57,735 bases of DNA from an uncultured Alphaproteobacteria bacterium (GTDB lineage: Bacteria; Pseudomonadota; Alphaproteobacteria; RF32; CAG-239), in the NCBI GenBank assembly GCA_944391315.1, contig CALXTD010000009.1, positions 1-57,735 of the forward strand, given 5' to 3'. Positions within the stretch are counted from its first letter, which is position 1. Each line of letters starts with the position of its first letter. A model generated the notes under the pieces. The model was given only the letters and a program-made list of their open reading frames with translations, made no database searches and was not told the origin of the DNA. Positions 29,780 to 37,551 of the stretch are shown piece by piece. The position numbers and the translations under genes are program-made.

Positions 29780-30061
29780 GTGACTAGATCTGAATTAATT
29801 GAAAAGATAGCCGGAAAGAACCCGCATCTGAACGCTAAAGACATTGATAAAATTGTTGATGTTATCTTCAACAAAATCATCAGCACTTTAGCCAAAGGTG
29901 AAAGAGTTGAGTTCAGAGGATTCGGTTCTTTTTCTGTTAGAAAGCGTTCAGCAAGAATGGCCAAAAACCCACGCACCGGCGAAGCAGTAAAGGTTGAAGA
30001 AAGATGCATTCCTCACTTCAAAACCGGTAAGCAATTACACGATTTGTTGAACAAGAAATAA
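29780..30061 (+). CDS. ihfB: integration host factor subunit beta
   Basis: DNA-bending nucleoid protein that pairs with IhfA. The 93-residue product starts at a GTG (29780) preceded by AAGGA, giving MTRSELIEKIA. GERVEFRGFGSF (about residues 40-51) and the arm tip KNPRTGEAVKVEER, followed by IPHFKTGKQLHDLLN, match IhfB better than HU. A longer upstream frame would add 22 residues not found in the family. lapA follows after 24 bases, as in other Alphaproteobacteria; rpsA, the usual upstream neighbour, is 23 kb away. Confidence 0.92.
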   Translation: MTRSELIEKIAGKNPHLNAKDIDKIVDVIFNKIISTLAKGERVEFRGFGSFSVRKRSARMAKNPRTGEAVKVEERCIPHFKTGKQLHDLLNKK

Positions 30062-30085
30062 TTTATTTGAAGAAAGGCGACGGCC

Positions 30086-30529
30086 ATGAGTTTTATAAAA
30101 ATGTTAATCGGACTGCCCTTAATCATTGTTGTATTAATTTTCGCATTTGTGAACAATGATCTGGTCAGCTTTAATTTGTGGCCGTTTTATATTGAAATAA
30201 CCGTATCGCAAAGTGTAGCGATAGTCTTTTTATTGTTCTTTGGTTTTATCTGGGGCAAGTTCGATTCGTGGTTGTCTTATTCTCCAGTCAGAAGAGCGCT
30301 GAGACAGCAAAAGAAAACCAATAAAAAACTAAATAAAGAACAGTTAAAACTCTCAGAAAAAGTATCAGACCTTGAGGGAAGCATTACCAGCCTTAAAGAA
30401 GAAGCCAAAGACGCCAAGGCTGCTGCCAAAGATGCAGAAGCAGCCGCTAAAGAGGCTGAAAAAGCCAAAGCCAAAGCAGAGCGTCGTCCACTTGGTGAAA
30501 GACTGAAAAATTTATTTAAAAGAAAATAA
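30086..30529 (+). CDS. lapA: LapA-domain membrane protein (DUF1049)
   Basis: 147 residues with two membrane segments (about 5-25 and 43-62) separated by VNNDLVSFNLWPFYIEIT, the usual DUF1049 pattern, then a cytoplasmic coiled coil that ends in an Ala/Lys/Glu repeat (KDAKAAAKDAEAAAKEAEK, about 112-130) and a basic tail. LapA works with LapB in lipopolysaccharide assembly control in E. coli; that role is inferred here only from the domain. AAAGG lies 8 bases before the ATG. Located between ihfB and accD. Confidence 0.85.
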   Translation: MSFIKMLIGLPLIIVVLIFAFVNNDLVSFNLWPFYIEITVSQSVAIVFLLFFGFIWGKFDSWLSYSPVRRALRQQKKTNKKLNKEQLKLSEKVSDLEGSITSLKEEAKDAKAAAKDAEAAAKEAEKAKAKAERRPLGERLKNLFKRK

Positions 30530-30554
30530 GACTAATATTTAAGAGAAGAATAAG

Positions 30555-31436
30555 ATGAACTGGTTAACAGATTTTGTAAGACCTAAAATAAAGAAAACCG
30601 CACCGATTGAAATCGCCGATAATCTGTGGGAAAAATGTCCCGAATGCGGTCAAATGCTGTTTTCAAAAGAACTTAAAAAAAGCATGTATGTCTGCACCCG
30701 CTGCGGCCATCACCTACGTTTGTATGTTCACAAAAGATTAAGATTACTGTTTGATAACGGGGAATACAGCCCGATAGCTATTCCGCCGTTGAAAGAAGAC
30801 CCACTTAAATTCAAGGATTCTAAAAAGTATACCGACAGACTGCGCAACTACCGCAAAACAACCGGAAGTGATGACGCAATCCGCGTTGCTAAAGGTGAGA
30901 TTGGCGGCATAACCTGTGTTGTTGCCGCAATTGATTTTGCTTTTATGGGCGGCTCAATGGGTATGGCTGTTGGTGAAGGAATTGTCCGTGCGGCAGAGAT
31001 TTGCCTGAAAAATAATTATCCGCTGATTACCGTTTCGGCTTCCGGCGGCGCACGTATGCAGGAAGGAATTTTATCTTTGATGCAAATGGCACGCACAACC
31101 GCGGCGATTAATCAGTTAAAAGAAAAAGGCATTCCGTTTGTTTCGATTCTGACAGATCCGACCACCGGCGGCGTTTCGGCCTCTTTTGCAATGTTGGGTG
31201 ATGTTAATATTGCGGAGAAGGGCTGCTTAATCGGCTTTGCCGGCCCGCGTGTTATTGAACAAACGATTCGCGAAAAATTGCCTGATGGTTTCCAACGTGC
31301 TGAATATCTGCAAGAACACGGCATGGTTGACATTGTTGTCACCCGCGCTGAGATGAAAGACACGTTGGTTCGCGTCATCAGTATCTTGACCCACGTCAAA
31401 CCGGCCGTTCAAACTCTGGCAATAGAAAATAAGTAA
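30555..31436 (+). CDS. accD: acetyl-CoA carboxylase carboxyltransferase subunit beta
   Basis: Zinc-finger partner of AccA. The 293-residue product has the N-terminal Cys4 zinc ribbon (Cys28, Cys31, Cys47, Cys50) and the crotonase-like core with FAFMGGSMGMAVGEG and SASGGARMQEG (about 160-170), then LTDPTTGGVSASFAMLGD. Full length. In related genomes trpF, trpB and trpA usually sit between lapA and accD; here only 25 bases separate them. A strong terminator follows, and folC is not downstream. Confidence 0.97.
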   Translation: MNWLTDFVRPKIKKTAPIEIADNLWEKCPECGQMLFSKELKKSMYVCTRCGHHLRLYVHKRLRLLFDNGEYSPIAIPPLKEDPLKFKDSKKYTDRLRNYRKTTGSDDAIRVAKGEIGGITCVVAAIDFAFMGGSMGMAVGEGIVRAAEICLKNNYPLITVSASGGARMQEGILSLMQMARTTAAINQLKEKGIPFVSILTDPTTGGVSASFAMLGDVNIAEKGCLIGFAGPRVIEQTIREKLPDGFQRAEYLQEHGMVDIVVTRAEMKDTLVRVISILTHVKPAVQTLAIENK

Positions 31437-31452
31437 AAGTTTTCGACGCACA

Positions 31453-31484
31453 AAAAGCTCTGAACTTTTGTTCAGAGCTTTTTT
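31453..31484. terminator. terminator between convergent accD and recF
   Basis: AAAGCTCTGAAC and GTTCAGAGCTTT are exact 12-base arms around TTTT with a T run on the plus side and A run on the left, so it can serve both genes. Confidence 0.9.
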
Positions 31485-31490
31485 GTAATG

Positions 31491-32717
31491 TTAAATAGAT
31501 TTTTCTTTAAGCTGATTATTTTTTACTTCAAAAAACTGGGCCGTATCTTTAAGAGAAGAAAATAAATACGGATCGGTAGAGGTTATCCAAGCTTGCAAGC
31601 CGAGCTGACTTATTTTTTCAAGCAAGGCTTCACGTTTAATTTCATCAAGATGAGCGACCACTTCATCAAGCAATAAGATGGGGGCAAATCCCTTATCAAG
31701 CGTTTGGCACTTTGTCTGCGCTAAAATAATGCTGATGAGTAGCGATTTTTGCTCTCCGGTAGAACAAAGCTCAGCCGGCATTCTTTTTTTGCGATAAAAA
31801 ACCTTAAAATCAGTGCGATTAACTCCATCGATTGAGTCATTATAAAGAATGTTGCGCCTTTGCTTTTTGAGCAAATCGCGGTAAAAATCTTCAACATCAA
31901 TCGCCGGCAACTTATCAAGCTTTTTCTCGATGATTCCTTCCAGTTCAAGAATAACATTCGGAAACACATCATCAGGCTCATGTTCAATAAATGTATTGAG
32001 CTTAGCAATTTGCTCACGCCGTGCCGCCGCAATCGCCACGCCAAGTGCCGCCATATTTTCCTCCAGCGACAAAAGCCAGTCTTCGTTGCTACGTCCAGCT
32101 TTAAGCAACTGATACCATTGACGATAAAGATGTTCAAAATTAGCCGTGCGTTTGGCGTGTTCAAGGTCAAAGGCATAAACCAACCGGTCTAAAAAACTCC
32201 GCCGCGGTTGTGAGCCTCCGCGAAATAACCTGTCCATCTGCGGCGTAATCCAAATCGCTGAGATATGACGCCCAAGTTCGGCTTGAGAAGATGATTTTTG
32301 TCCGTTAATTTTAACGATTCTCTTATCAAAAGAACGCGTGTCGTCTTCCGATTCTCTTAAAGATTTTTCAACCGCAGTTCCGATTTCGACAGTGTCATCA
32401 CCTTTTTGCACGGTGGCTGAAACCGCCCAATTAACCATTCCAAGCTCGGTCGGCATATACTCGTCCGGAACAAGTGCCGGTGTAATACGCCGAATATCAC
32501 TAAGCTTTGCCGCGCGCAATCCTCTGCCGGGAGTAAGAAAAGAAATCGCTTCGAGAATATTTGTCTTTCCTGTGCCATTTTCTCCGGTAATGATAATCGG
32601 ACCCAAATGAGCATTAATCCGCAAATGCGGATAGTTTCTAAAATCAGTTAAAGTCAGACGCAAAACGCCTGACTTTTGACTGTTTAACTCATAAAGACTG
32701 AGCGCTGAGCAATCCAC
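31491..32717 (-). CDS. recF: DNA replication and repair protein RecF
   Basis: SMC-like ATPase that helps load RecA at gaps. Walker A GENGTGKTN (about residues 45-53), a family-typical RLTLTDFRNYPHL at 20-32, and Walker B PILLLDEVVAHLDE (about 343). The signature STGEQKSLLISIIL, on the minus strand near 31745, precedes Walker B. I use the GTG at 32715-32717, 2 bases after the dnaN stop codon, which gives an 18-residue extension over the usual RecF start; a TTG at the family-typical position is the alternative. Co-transcribed with dnaN. Confidence 0.93.
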   Translation of the reverse strand: MDCSALSLYELNSQKSGVLRLTLTDFRNYPHLRINAHLGPIIITGENGTGKTNILEAISFLTPGRGLRAAKLSDIRRITPALVPDEYMPTELGMVNWAVSATVQKGDDTVEIGTAVEKSLRESEDDTRSFDKRIVKINGQKSSSQAELGRHISAIWITPQMDRLFRGGSQPRRSFLDRLVYAFDLEHAKRTANFEHLYRQWYQLLKAGRSNEDWLLSLEENMAALGVAIAAARREQIAKLNTFIEHEPDDVFPNVILELEGIIEKKLDKLPAIDVEDFYRDLLKKQRRNILYNDSIDGVNRTDFKVFYRKKRMPAELCSTGEQKSLLISIILAQTKCQTLDKGFAPILLLDEVVAHLDEIKREALLEKISQLGLQAWITSTDPYLFSSLKDTAQFFEVKNNQLKEKSI

Positions 32718-32719
32718 GA

Positions 32720-33838
32720 CTATACTCTCATCGGCATTAAGACATAAATTGCACTGGCGTCAGAAGTATCATGAATAACCGAAGGAGAAGAACCGTCAGC
32801 AAAGCTGATACGAACGGTTTCACCTTTAACCTCAGCCAAGATATCGAGCAAATAACGGAAGTTATAACCGATTTCAAGGCTCTCGCTATCATATTTTGCC
32901 TCAACTTCTTCTTGCGCACTGCCGAGGTCAGGGCTTGAAGTTGTGATGGTGATATGATTCGGAGCAGTAATCATCTTAATAGCACGTGTTCTTTCGGCAA
33001 CAACGGAAACACGGTCAACAGCTTCTGCCAAAGGCTTAACACCAAGTTCAAGAACCTTGTCATTGTCGGTCGGAATAACACGTTCATAGTCCGGATAAGT
33101 TCCATCAATCAGCTTAGATGTCAAAGTAACGTCTTCCATTGTGAAACGGATTTTATTTTCCGAAAGAGAAACGGCAATATTCTCAGCTTTCGTATCATCA
33201 AGCAACTTGCGAACTTCACCAACGGTTTTGCGCGGAATAATAACGCCGTTCATCGATTCTGCACCTTGCGGCAGAGGAGATTCAACGCAAGCCAGACGGT
33301 GTCCGTCAGTCGCAACGACACGCAAAACTTTTGCTTCACCTTCATTCTTGGCGTGAACATAAATACCATTCAAATAATAGCGGGTTTCTTCGGTAGAAAC
33401 AGCAAATTTTGTTCGGTCAATAACATCTTTAAGCTCTTCTTTGCTCATAGAAAAATTAATCGGCAAGCTGTCACCGGAAATAACCGGAAAGTCTTCAACC
33501 CCGATAGTAGAAAGAGCAAATTTTGATTTGCCGGAAGCAATTGTCAGTTGGCCTTTTTCATCAGGAAAAACAACTTCAACATCAGAACCGTCAGACAATT
33601 TGCGAACAATGTCATAAAGCATATGAGCCGGAGCAGTTGTAGCACCTGTCTCAGTTGTTTTAGCGTCAACAACTTCGGTAATTTCGGTATCCATATCGGT
33701 AGCCTTAAAGCTGATGCCGTCTTCCATTGCCTCAATCTTAACATTTGAGAGAACAGGGATTGTGTTTCTTTTTTCAACAATGCTCTGAACATGGCTCAGA
33801 GTCTTTAACAATACAGAACGTTCAATAGTAAATTTCAT
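32720..33838 (-). CDS. dnaN: DNA polymerase III sliding clamp (beta subunit)
   Basis: Ring-shaped processivity factor. 372 residues, the standard length for three repeated clamp domains. It starts MKFTIERSVLLKTLSHVQ and ends in the conserved YVLMPMRV tail. RYYLNGIYVH and ATDGHRLA (about 175-190) and NFRYLLDIL (about 305) are family motifs. AAAGG precedes the ATG by 8 bases. It is separated from dnaA by a terminator-like hairpin, so it probably has its own promoter, and is followed at once by recF. Confidence 0.97.
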   Translation of the reverse strand: MKFTIERSVLLKTLSHVQSIVEKRNTIPVLSNVKIEAMEDGISFKATDMDTEITEVVDAKTTETGATTAPAHMLYDIVRKLSDGSDVEVVFPDEKGQLTIASGKSKFALSTIGVEDFPVISGDSLPINFSMSKEELKDVIDRTKFAVSTEETRYYLNGIYVHAKNEGEAKVLRVVATDGHRLACVESPLPQGAESMNGVIIPRKTVGEVRKLLDDTKAENIAVSLSENKIRFTMEDVTLTSKLIDGTYPDYERVIPTDNDKVLELGVKPLAEAVDRVSVVAERTRAIKMITAPNHITITTSSPDLGSAQEEVEAKYDSESLEIGYNFRYLLDILAEVKGETVRISFADGSSPSVIHDTSDASAIYVLMPMRV

Positions 33839-33940
33839 TTTTTTTGCCTTTAAAATATATCATAAATTCAGTTACAAACATAATAACACAATTAGCAAAA
33901 ATCAGAAGAACAAACAACGAGTATTCAACAGCTTTTTTAC

Positions 33941-33977
33941 AAAAAAAGCGCCATTTTCGTAAGAAAACAGCGCCTTT
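33941..33977 (-). terminator. terminator of dnaA
   Basis: On the minus strand a 15-pair stem with G-T wobbles (AAAGGCGCTGTTTTC with GAAAATGGCGCTTTT) closes a TTAC loop and is followed by further T. It lies 25 bases beyond the dnaA stop codon. Confidence 0.85.
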
Positions 33978-34002
33978 GATACAAACCGTAAATGAGAGAG
34001 AA

Positions 34003-35442
34003 TTAAGCTTCTAAAATTTTTCTCAAAGCATCAACATTTTCAGCCAGAGAAGAATCTTCCATAATCAGTTCTTCAACCTTGCGAACAGCGTGCATAACCG
34101 TTGTGTGATCGCGGTCAAACTTGCGTCCGATTTCAGGCAAAGAACGAGAAGTAAGTTGTTTGGCCAAATACATAGCAACCTGACGCGGTCTGGCAACAGT
34201 ACGTGCACGACGAGAAGATTGCATTTCTTTAACCGAGATATTGAAGTATTCAGCAACTTTTTTCTGAATTTCATCAATCGTTGTACGCTTGTCATAAGAA
34301 CGAAGCATATCTTTAAGAACATCTTGCGTCATATCCAGCGTAATTTCGTGATTAGAAAGCAACTGAGAGTGAGCAATAACACGACGCAAAGCACCTTCTA
34401 ATTCGCGGATGTTTGATGTAATTTTTTGAGCCAAGAACTCAACCACCGGCATCGGCAGTTCAACACCAAGCTGCTGAGCTTTTTTGTTAAGAATGCCAAC
34501 GCGCAGGTCAAAATCAGTCGGGTGAATGTCAGCAACCAAGCCGCAGCCCAAACGAGATTTCAAGCGAGCTTCGATTCCTTCCAAATCAGAAGGAGACTTG
34601 TCGGCTGAAATAATAATCTGACGACCTTCTTCAATCAGAGAGTTAAATGTGTAGAAGAACTCTTCTTGAGTAGTGTCCTTGCCACCCATAAACTGAACGT
34701 CATCAACCATCAAAACATCAACTGAGCGGAATTGTTCTTTGAAAGCTGCCGTATCTTTGTAGCGCAAAGCACGAACAAATTTATACATAAACTTTTCAGC
34801 TGAAAGATAAACGATATTGCGAGAAGGATCTTGCTTTTTGATGTGCCAAGCAATAGCGTGCATCAAGTGTGTTTTACCAAGTCCAACACCGGAATAAAGG
34901 AATAACGGGTTGAATGAAATATTGCGAGATTCTGCAACCTTACGAGCAGCGGCATAAGCAAACTCATTTGTTTTTCCGACAACAAAATTTTCAAAAGTAT
35001 ATTGCGGATTAAGCGGAACAGACAAAGATGTATCGCCGTTTACACATTCACTGGCAGAAAAACTAGCTGCGCCGGACTGATAAATATTTTGCGGTACCGG
35101 ACTTGAAGAAATTTTCTTAAGAAGAGAACGACAGGAAGCATTATGCAAACCAGAAGAAGCGCGCTCATCTTGCAGAGCTTGAACAACAAAGTTAACTTGT
35201 TTTATCTGAGGGTTTTTTCTTTCCCAAATTCTGTGGATTTGGTCAGAATAGTGGGTGATAACCCAGTTTCTCATAAAACGCGTCGGGACACAGATATTGA
35301 CCACACCGTCACTAACCGAGCCCAAAGTCAATGGCTTAAGCCAACTGTCAAACGCCACATCACCAAACTCGACCTTGAGTTGATCGCAGATTTGACCCCA
35401 TTGGTCTTGAACTGAACTCTCTAAATATGCTTCTTCAGCCAT
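34003..35442 (-). CDS. dnaA: chromosomal replication initiator protein DnaA
   Basis: AAA+ protein that melts oriC. The 479-residue product has domain I (residues 1-80), a linker, Walker A GVGLGKTH (about 185), Walker B LMVDDVQF (about 243), the sensor-region segment LKSRLGCG (about 290) and domain IV with the DnaA-box reader DRDHTTVMHAVRKVE (about 445). I use the ATG at 35440-35442, 5 bases after GGGGAG; a longer frame would add a hydrophobic leader absent from DnaA. A DnaA box lies about 70 bases upstream, which suggests autoregulation. Flanked by rpsT upstream and dnaN-recF downstream, as in other Alphaproteobacteria. Confidence 0.98.
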   Translation of the reverse strand: MAEEAYLESSVQDQWGQICDQLKVEFGDVAFDSWLKPLTLGSVSDGVVNICVPTRFMRNWVITHYSDQIHRIWERKNPQIKQVNFVVQALQDERASSGLHNASCRSLLKKISSSPVPQNIYQSGAASFSASECVNGDTSLSVPLNPQYTFENFVVGKTNEFAYAAARKVAESRNISFNPLFLYSGVGLGKTHLMHAIAWHIKKQDPSRNIVYLSAEKFMYKFVRALRYKDTAAFKEQFRSVDVLMVDDVQFMGGKDTTQEEFFYTFNSLIEEGRQIIISADKSPSDLEGIEARLKSRLGCGLVADIHPTDFDLRVGILNKKAQQLGVELPMPVVEFLAQKITSNIRELEGALRRVIAHSQLLSNHEITLDMTQDVLKDMLRSYDKRTTIDEIQKKVAEYFNISVKEMQSSRRARTVARPRQVAMYLAKQLTSRSLPEIGRKFDRDHTTVMHAVRKVEELIMEDSSLAENVDALRKILEA

Positions 35443-35512
35443 TTTTACTCCCCATAAAAAATACAAAAATACGGTTTTTAGGATAAAAGATAAGAAATAT
35501 AAATCAACGCCC

Positions 35513-35521
35513 TTATGCACA
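35513..35521 (+). promoter_or_regulatory. DnaA box
   Basis: TTATGCACA matches the TTATNCACA consensus exactly. It sits about 70 bases upstream of the dnaA start codon. Confidence 0.7.
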
Positions 35522-35810
35522 GAAAAATGCCGCTTAATAAAAATATTTTTCTAAGAACAAATAATGTTTTCTAAAAAAACATAAAAGAGCACTTTTACCG
35601 GTATAAATCTAAAACCAAATACTTTTTTCTTACGTGATAAAATTCACGTGAAATTTAGCCTTGATTCGCTGACCAAAATTTTCTTATCAAAAGCTCCTGC
35701 TCTGTGATTTCAATTCCCCTAACATGAAATCATTAGATAAATACTTTATCCTTTAAAACAAAATATAATAATAAACTTAAAAACTTAAATTTCAGAAATT
35801 GAAGATGAAG

Positions 35811-35848
35811 TCAAAATCAAAATCAAAATCAAAATCAAATTCAAAATC
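35811..35848. repeat. TCAAAA hexamer tandem array
   Basis: Six consecutive hexamers, five TCAAAA and one TCAAAT, followed by TC. The helically phased repeats inside the AT-rich dnaA upstream region could be an unwinding element, a curved segment or a slippage product. Confidence 0.9.
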
Positions 35849-35976
35849 TGGATAGGATAGTAAACAGATAAAAAAATAATTACAACAGAACATTTAAAGA
35901 ACATTACAATTAATTTTCTTGACATAGGTTTTTAACAGAGTCGCCCAGATTCGTTGATTTTTAAGGCCTAAATACG

Positions 35977-36019
35977 CAAAAACCGGAGTCCCTAAAAGTA
36001 GCTAAAGGGATTCCGGTTT
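35977..36019 (-). terminator. terminator of rpsT
   Basis: On the minus strand AAACCGGAATCCCT and AGGGACTCCGGTTT pair with one mismatch around 12 bases, followed by TTT. It starts about 24 bases after the rpsT stop codon. Confidence 0.85.
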
Positions 36020-36042
36020 GAATAGCAAAAATAAAGAAAATC

Positions 36043-36309
36043 TTACTTAGAAAGAGCCTTAAGCTTCTGAGCAAGACGAGAAACGATACGAGAAGCTTTG
36101 TGTCTTTCGAGAGCACCTTTTTGAGAAGCTCTGGCAAGTTCAGATTCTGCAACTTTGAAAGCAGCAGTAGCAGCTTCAACATTAGCTGTCAAAATAGCTT
36201 CAAGAGCTTTTTTTACAAAAGTGCGAACGCGGCTGCGACGAGCACTATTGATGATGTTTCTTTTATTATTTCTTTTAATTCTTGTTTTTGCCGATTTATG
36301 ATTGGCCAT
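36043..36309 (-). CDS. rpsT: 30S ribosomal protein S20
   Basis: 88 residues, very basic, helical. MANHKSAKTRIKRNNKRNI is the conserved start, and GALERHKASRIVSRLAQKL is the conserved C-terminal helix. AGGA lies 9 bases before the ATG. Located between the enoyl-CoA hydratase gene and dnaA, a conserved alphaproteobacterial arrangement, with its own terminator. Confidence 0.97.
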   Translation of the reverse strand: MANHKSAKTRIKRNNKRNIINSARRSRVRTFVKKALEAILTANVEAATAAFKVAESELARASQKGALERHKASRIVSRLAQKLKALSK

Positions 36310-36424
36310 AATACTAATCCTATAACTGAAAGTTAAAACGATAAAAAATTCTGATTCAGTTTATAAACTCTTCAATCACTTAAAGTCAACAACATTTTTC
36401 ACCAAAACGACGAAAATTCATGAA

Positions 36425-37183
36425 TTAAGCATTATTTTGAGTGAATTTTTTCAAATAATTACGAAAATCATCGCTGCTGACAATAATTTTAGCGCGCATC
36501 ATCGCCTCATCAATCGCAGATTCGTAAACAGGGTTTTCAAAAGCTTTCAGAGTCTCTTTGAGAGCAATTGCGGTAAATTCAGGAGTCTGAGAAATTTTAA
36601 GAGCAGTTTTAAGAGCTTCATTTTCAAGTTCTTGCAAAGGCACGATTCGACTAACCAGACCACAGGCGTTTGCTTCTTCGGCAAGCATCGCCCGTCCGCA
36701 AAGAAGCATCTCCATGGTTTTTGCCCGACCGATTGCTGACAATAGTTTTTTTAATAATCCGATTCCCGGTACGATTCCAAGGCTGGCATCAGGCACGGCC
36801 AAACAAAGATTATCCGCGGCAAGCACAATGTCACAGTTAAGCAAAAGCTCGATTCCTTGTCCGAAGGCAAAGCCCGAAGCCGCAGCAATCAAGGGCTTTC
36901 TCGCTTGAGAAAGCGCAATCATGGCCGCTTTTTGCCGATCAAGCAAAGAGGCCACGTCATTTGTATTTTCAGAAAATTCTTTTAGGTCAACACCAGAGAT
37001 AAAATAGTCGCCGGAACTGGTAATAACAATGGCACGAATGCTTTCATCATTATCAAAAGCATCAACAGCAGAGGCAATATCTTCAAGCATACTTGTTGAA
37101 AGCGCATTACTCTGTTCTGGGCGATTAAGGCGGATAAATCCAACCTGATTTTTAGATTCTGTAATAACGGAAATGTTTGACAT
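36425..37183 (-). CDS. enoyl-CoA hydratase/isomerase family protein
   Basis: Crotonase-fold protein, 252 residues. VGFIRLNRPEQSNALSTSM (residues 14-32) is the usual first segment, SSGDYFISGVDLKEF supplies the first oxyanion-hole strand (about 60), and ASGFAFGQGIELLLNCDIVLA (about 105) the second. At the usual catalytic Glu sites, Glu is present in GIELLL, while the second position reads PDASLGIVPG (Asp/Ala instead of Glu), so hydratase activity is not certain; isomerase or another crotonase activity is possible. It lies between rpsT and a small secreted-protein gene that ends 1 base upstream, and the three minus-strand genes back to mutM look like one operon. Confidence 0.88.
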   Translation of the reverse strand: MSNISVITESKNQVGFIRLNRPEQSNALSTSMLEDIASAVDAFDNDESIRAIVITSSGDYFISGVDLKEFSENTNDVASLLDRQKAAMIALSQARKPLIAAASGFAFGQGIELLLNCDIVLAADNLCLAVPDASLGIVPGIGLLKKLLSAIGRAKTMEMLLCGRAMLAEEANACGLVSRIVPLQELENEALKTALKISQTPEFTAIALKETLKAFENPVYESAIDEAMMRAKIIVSSDDFRNYLKKFTQNNA

Positions 37184-37184
37184 A

Positions 37185-37544
37185 TCAGTTTTGACTCTTA
37201 ACGGTTATACGAACAACAAGCGGCTGCTCTCCTTCTTGAGCAATCTCCAGCTGCTGATTCTCTCTCACAAAAGATAATATTCGATTCTTTTTGCCGGCAA
37301 AGGTCCAGCCCAGCTGAGGCAGAGTCTCAAGATAAAATTTTTCAACCTTGTCAAAAGAAGTATTTCCGCTCAAATAAGCCTCAACAAGACTTGTTTCTTC
37401 ATTACCGAAAGATAGATTATCTGCCGGAATTTGATGAAGCGTATCCGGAAAGGGCAAATCTTCAAATCCTTCAATAAAAGGTGCTGCTAAAGCAGACTGA
37501 ACGGCAATAAGGCAAACAACAAAAAGAGATAAAATTTTTTTCAT
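37185..37544 (-). CDS. small exported protein, unknown
   Basis: 119 residues with a clear signal peptide (MKKILSLFVVCLIAVQSALA, cleavage about residue 20). The mature part contains PFPDTLHQ, then FDKVEKFYLETLPQLGWTF (about 70-88) and a C-terminal strand region ending VVRITVKSQN. The FYxxTLPQLGW pattern recurs in exported hypothetical proteins of Alphaproteobacteria found beside the enoyl-CoA hydratase gene. I chose the ATG at 37542-37544, as it gives the signal peptide; a longer frame would overlap mutM. Function unknown. Confidence 0.75.
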   Translation of the reverse strand: MKKILSLFVVCLIAVQSALAAPFIEGFEDLPFPDTLHQIPADNLSFGNEETSLVEAYLSGNTSFDKVEKFYLETLPQLGWTFAGKKNRILSFVRENQQLEIAQEGEQPLVVRITVKSQN

Positions 37545-37551
37545 GGCAAAC

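Larger units (their letters stand above)
35443..36042. other. 600-base AT-rich intergenic region, candidate oriC
   Basis: No gene is seen between dnaA and rpsT. The region has a perfect DnaA box (35513-35521), partial ones (TTATCCTTT near 35745, TTATCAAAA near 35683), long A/T-only runs (35520-35600, 35750-35900), a hexamer array (35811-35848), an inverted repeat ACGTGA-N6-TCACGT (35632-35649), and the rpsT terminator at its right edge. The position beside dnaA and the AT content fit a replication origin. Against it: only one perfect box, and in some Alphaproteobacteria the origin is away from dnaA. Confidence 0.4.

Noticed and set aside
32954..33526. 190-codon plus-strand frame opposite dnaN
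   Set aside because: Length comes from skewed codon use of the sense gene; product is low-complexity and no ribosome site fits.
35919..35924. Perfect TTGACA on the plus strand in the dnaA-rpsT gap
   Set aside because: No -10-like sequence at the right distance and no plus-strand gene follows.
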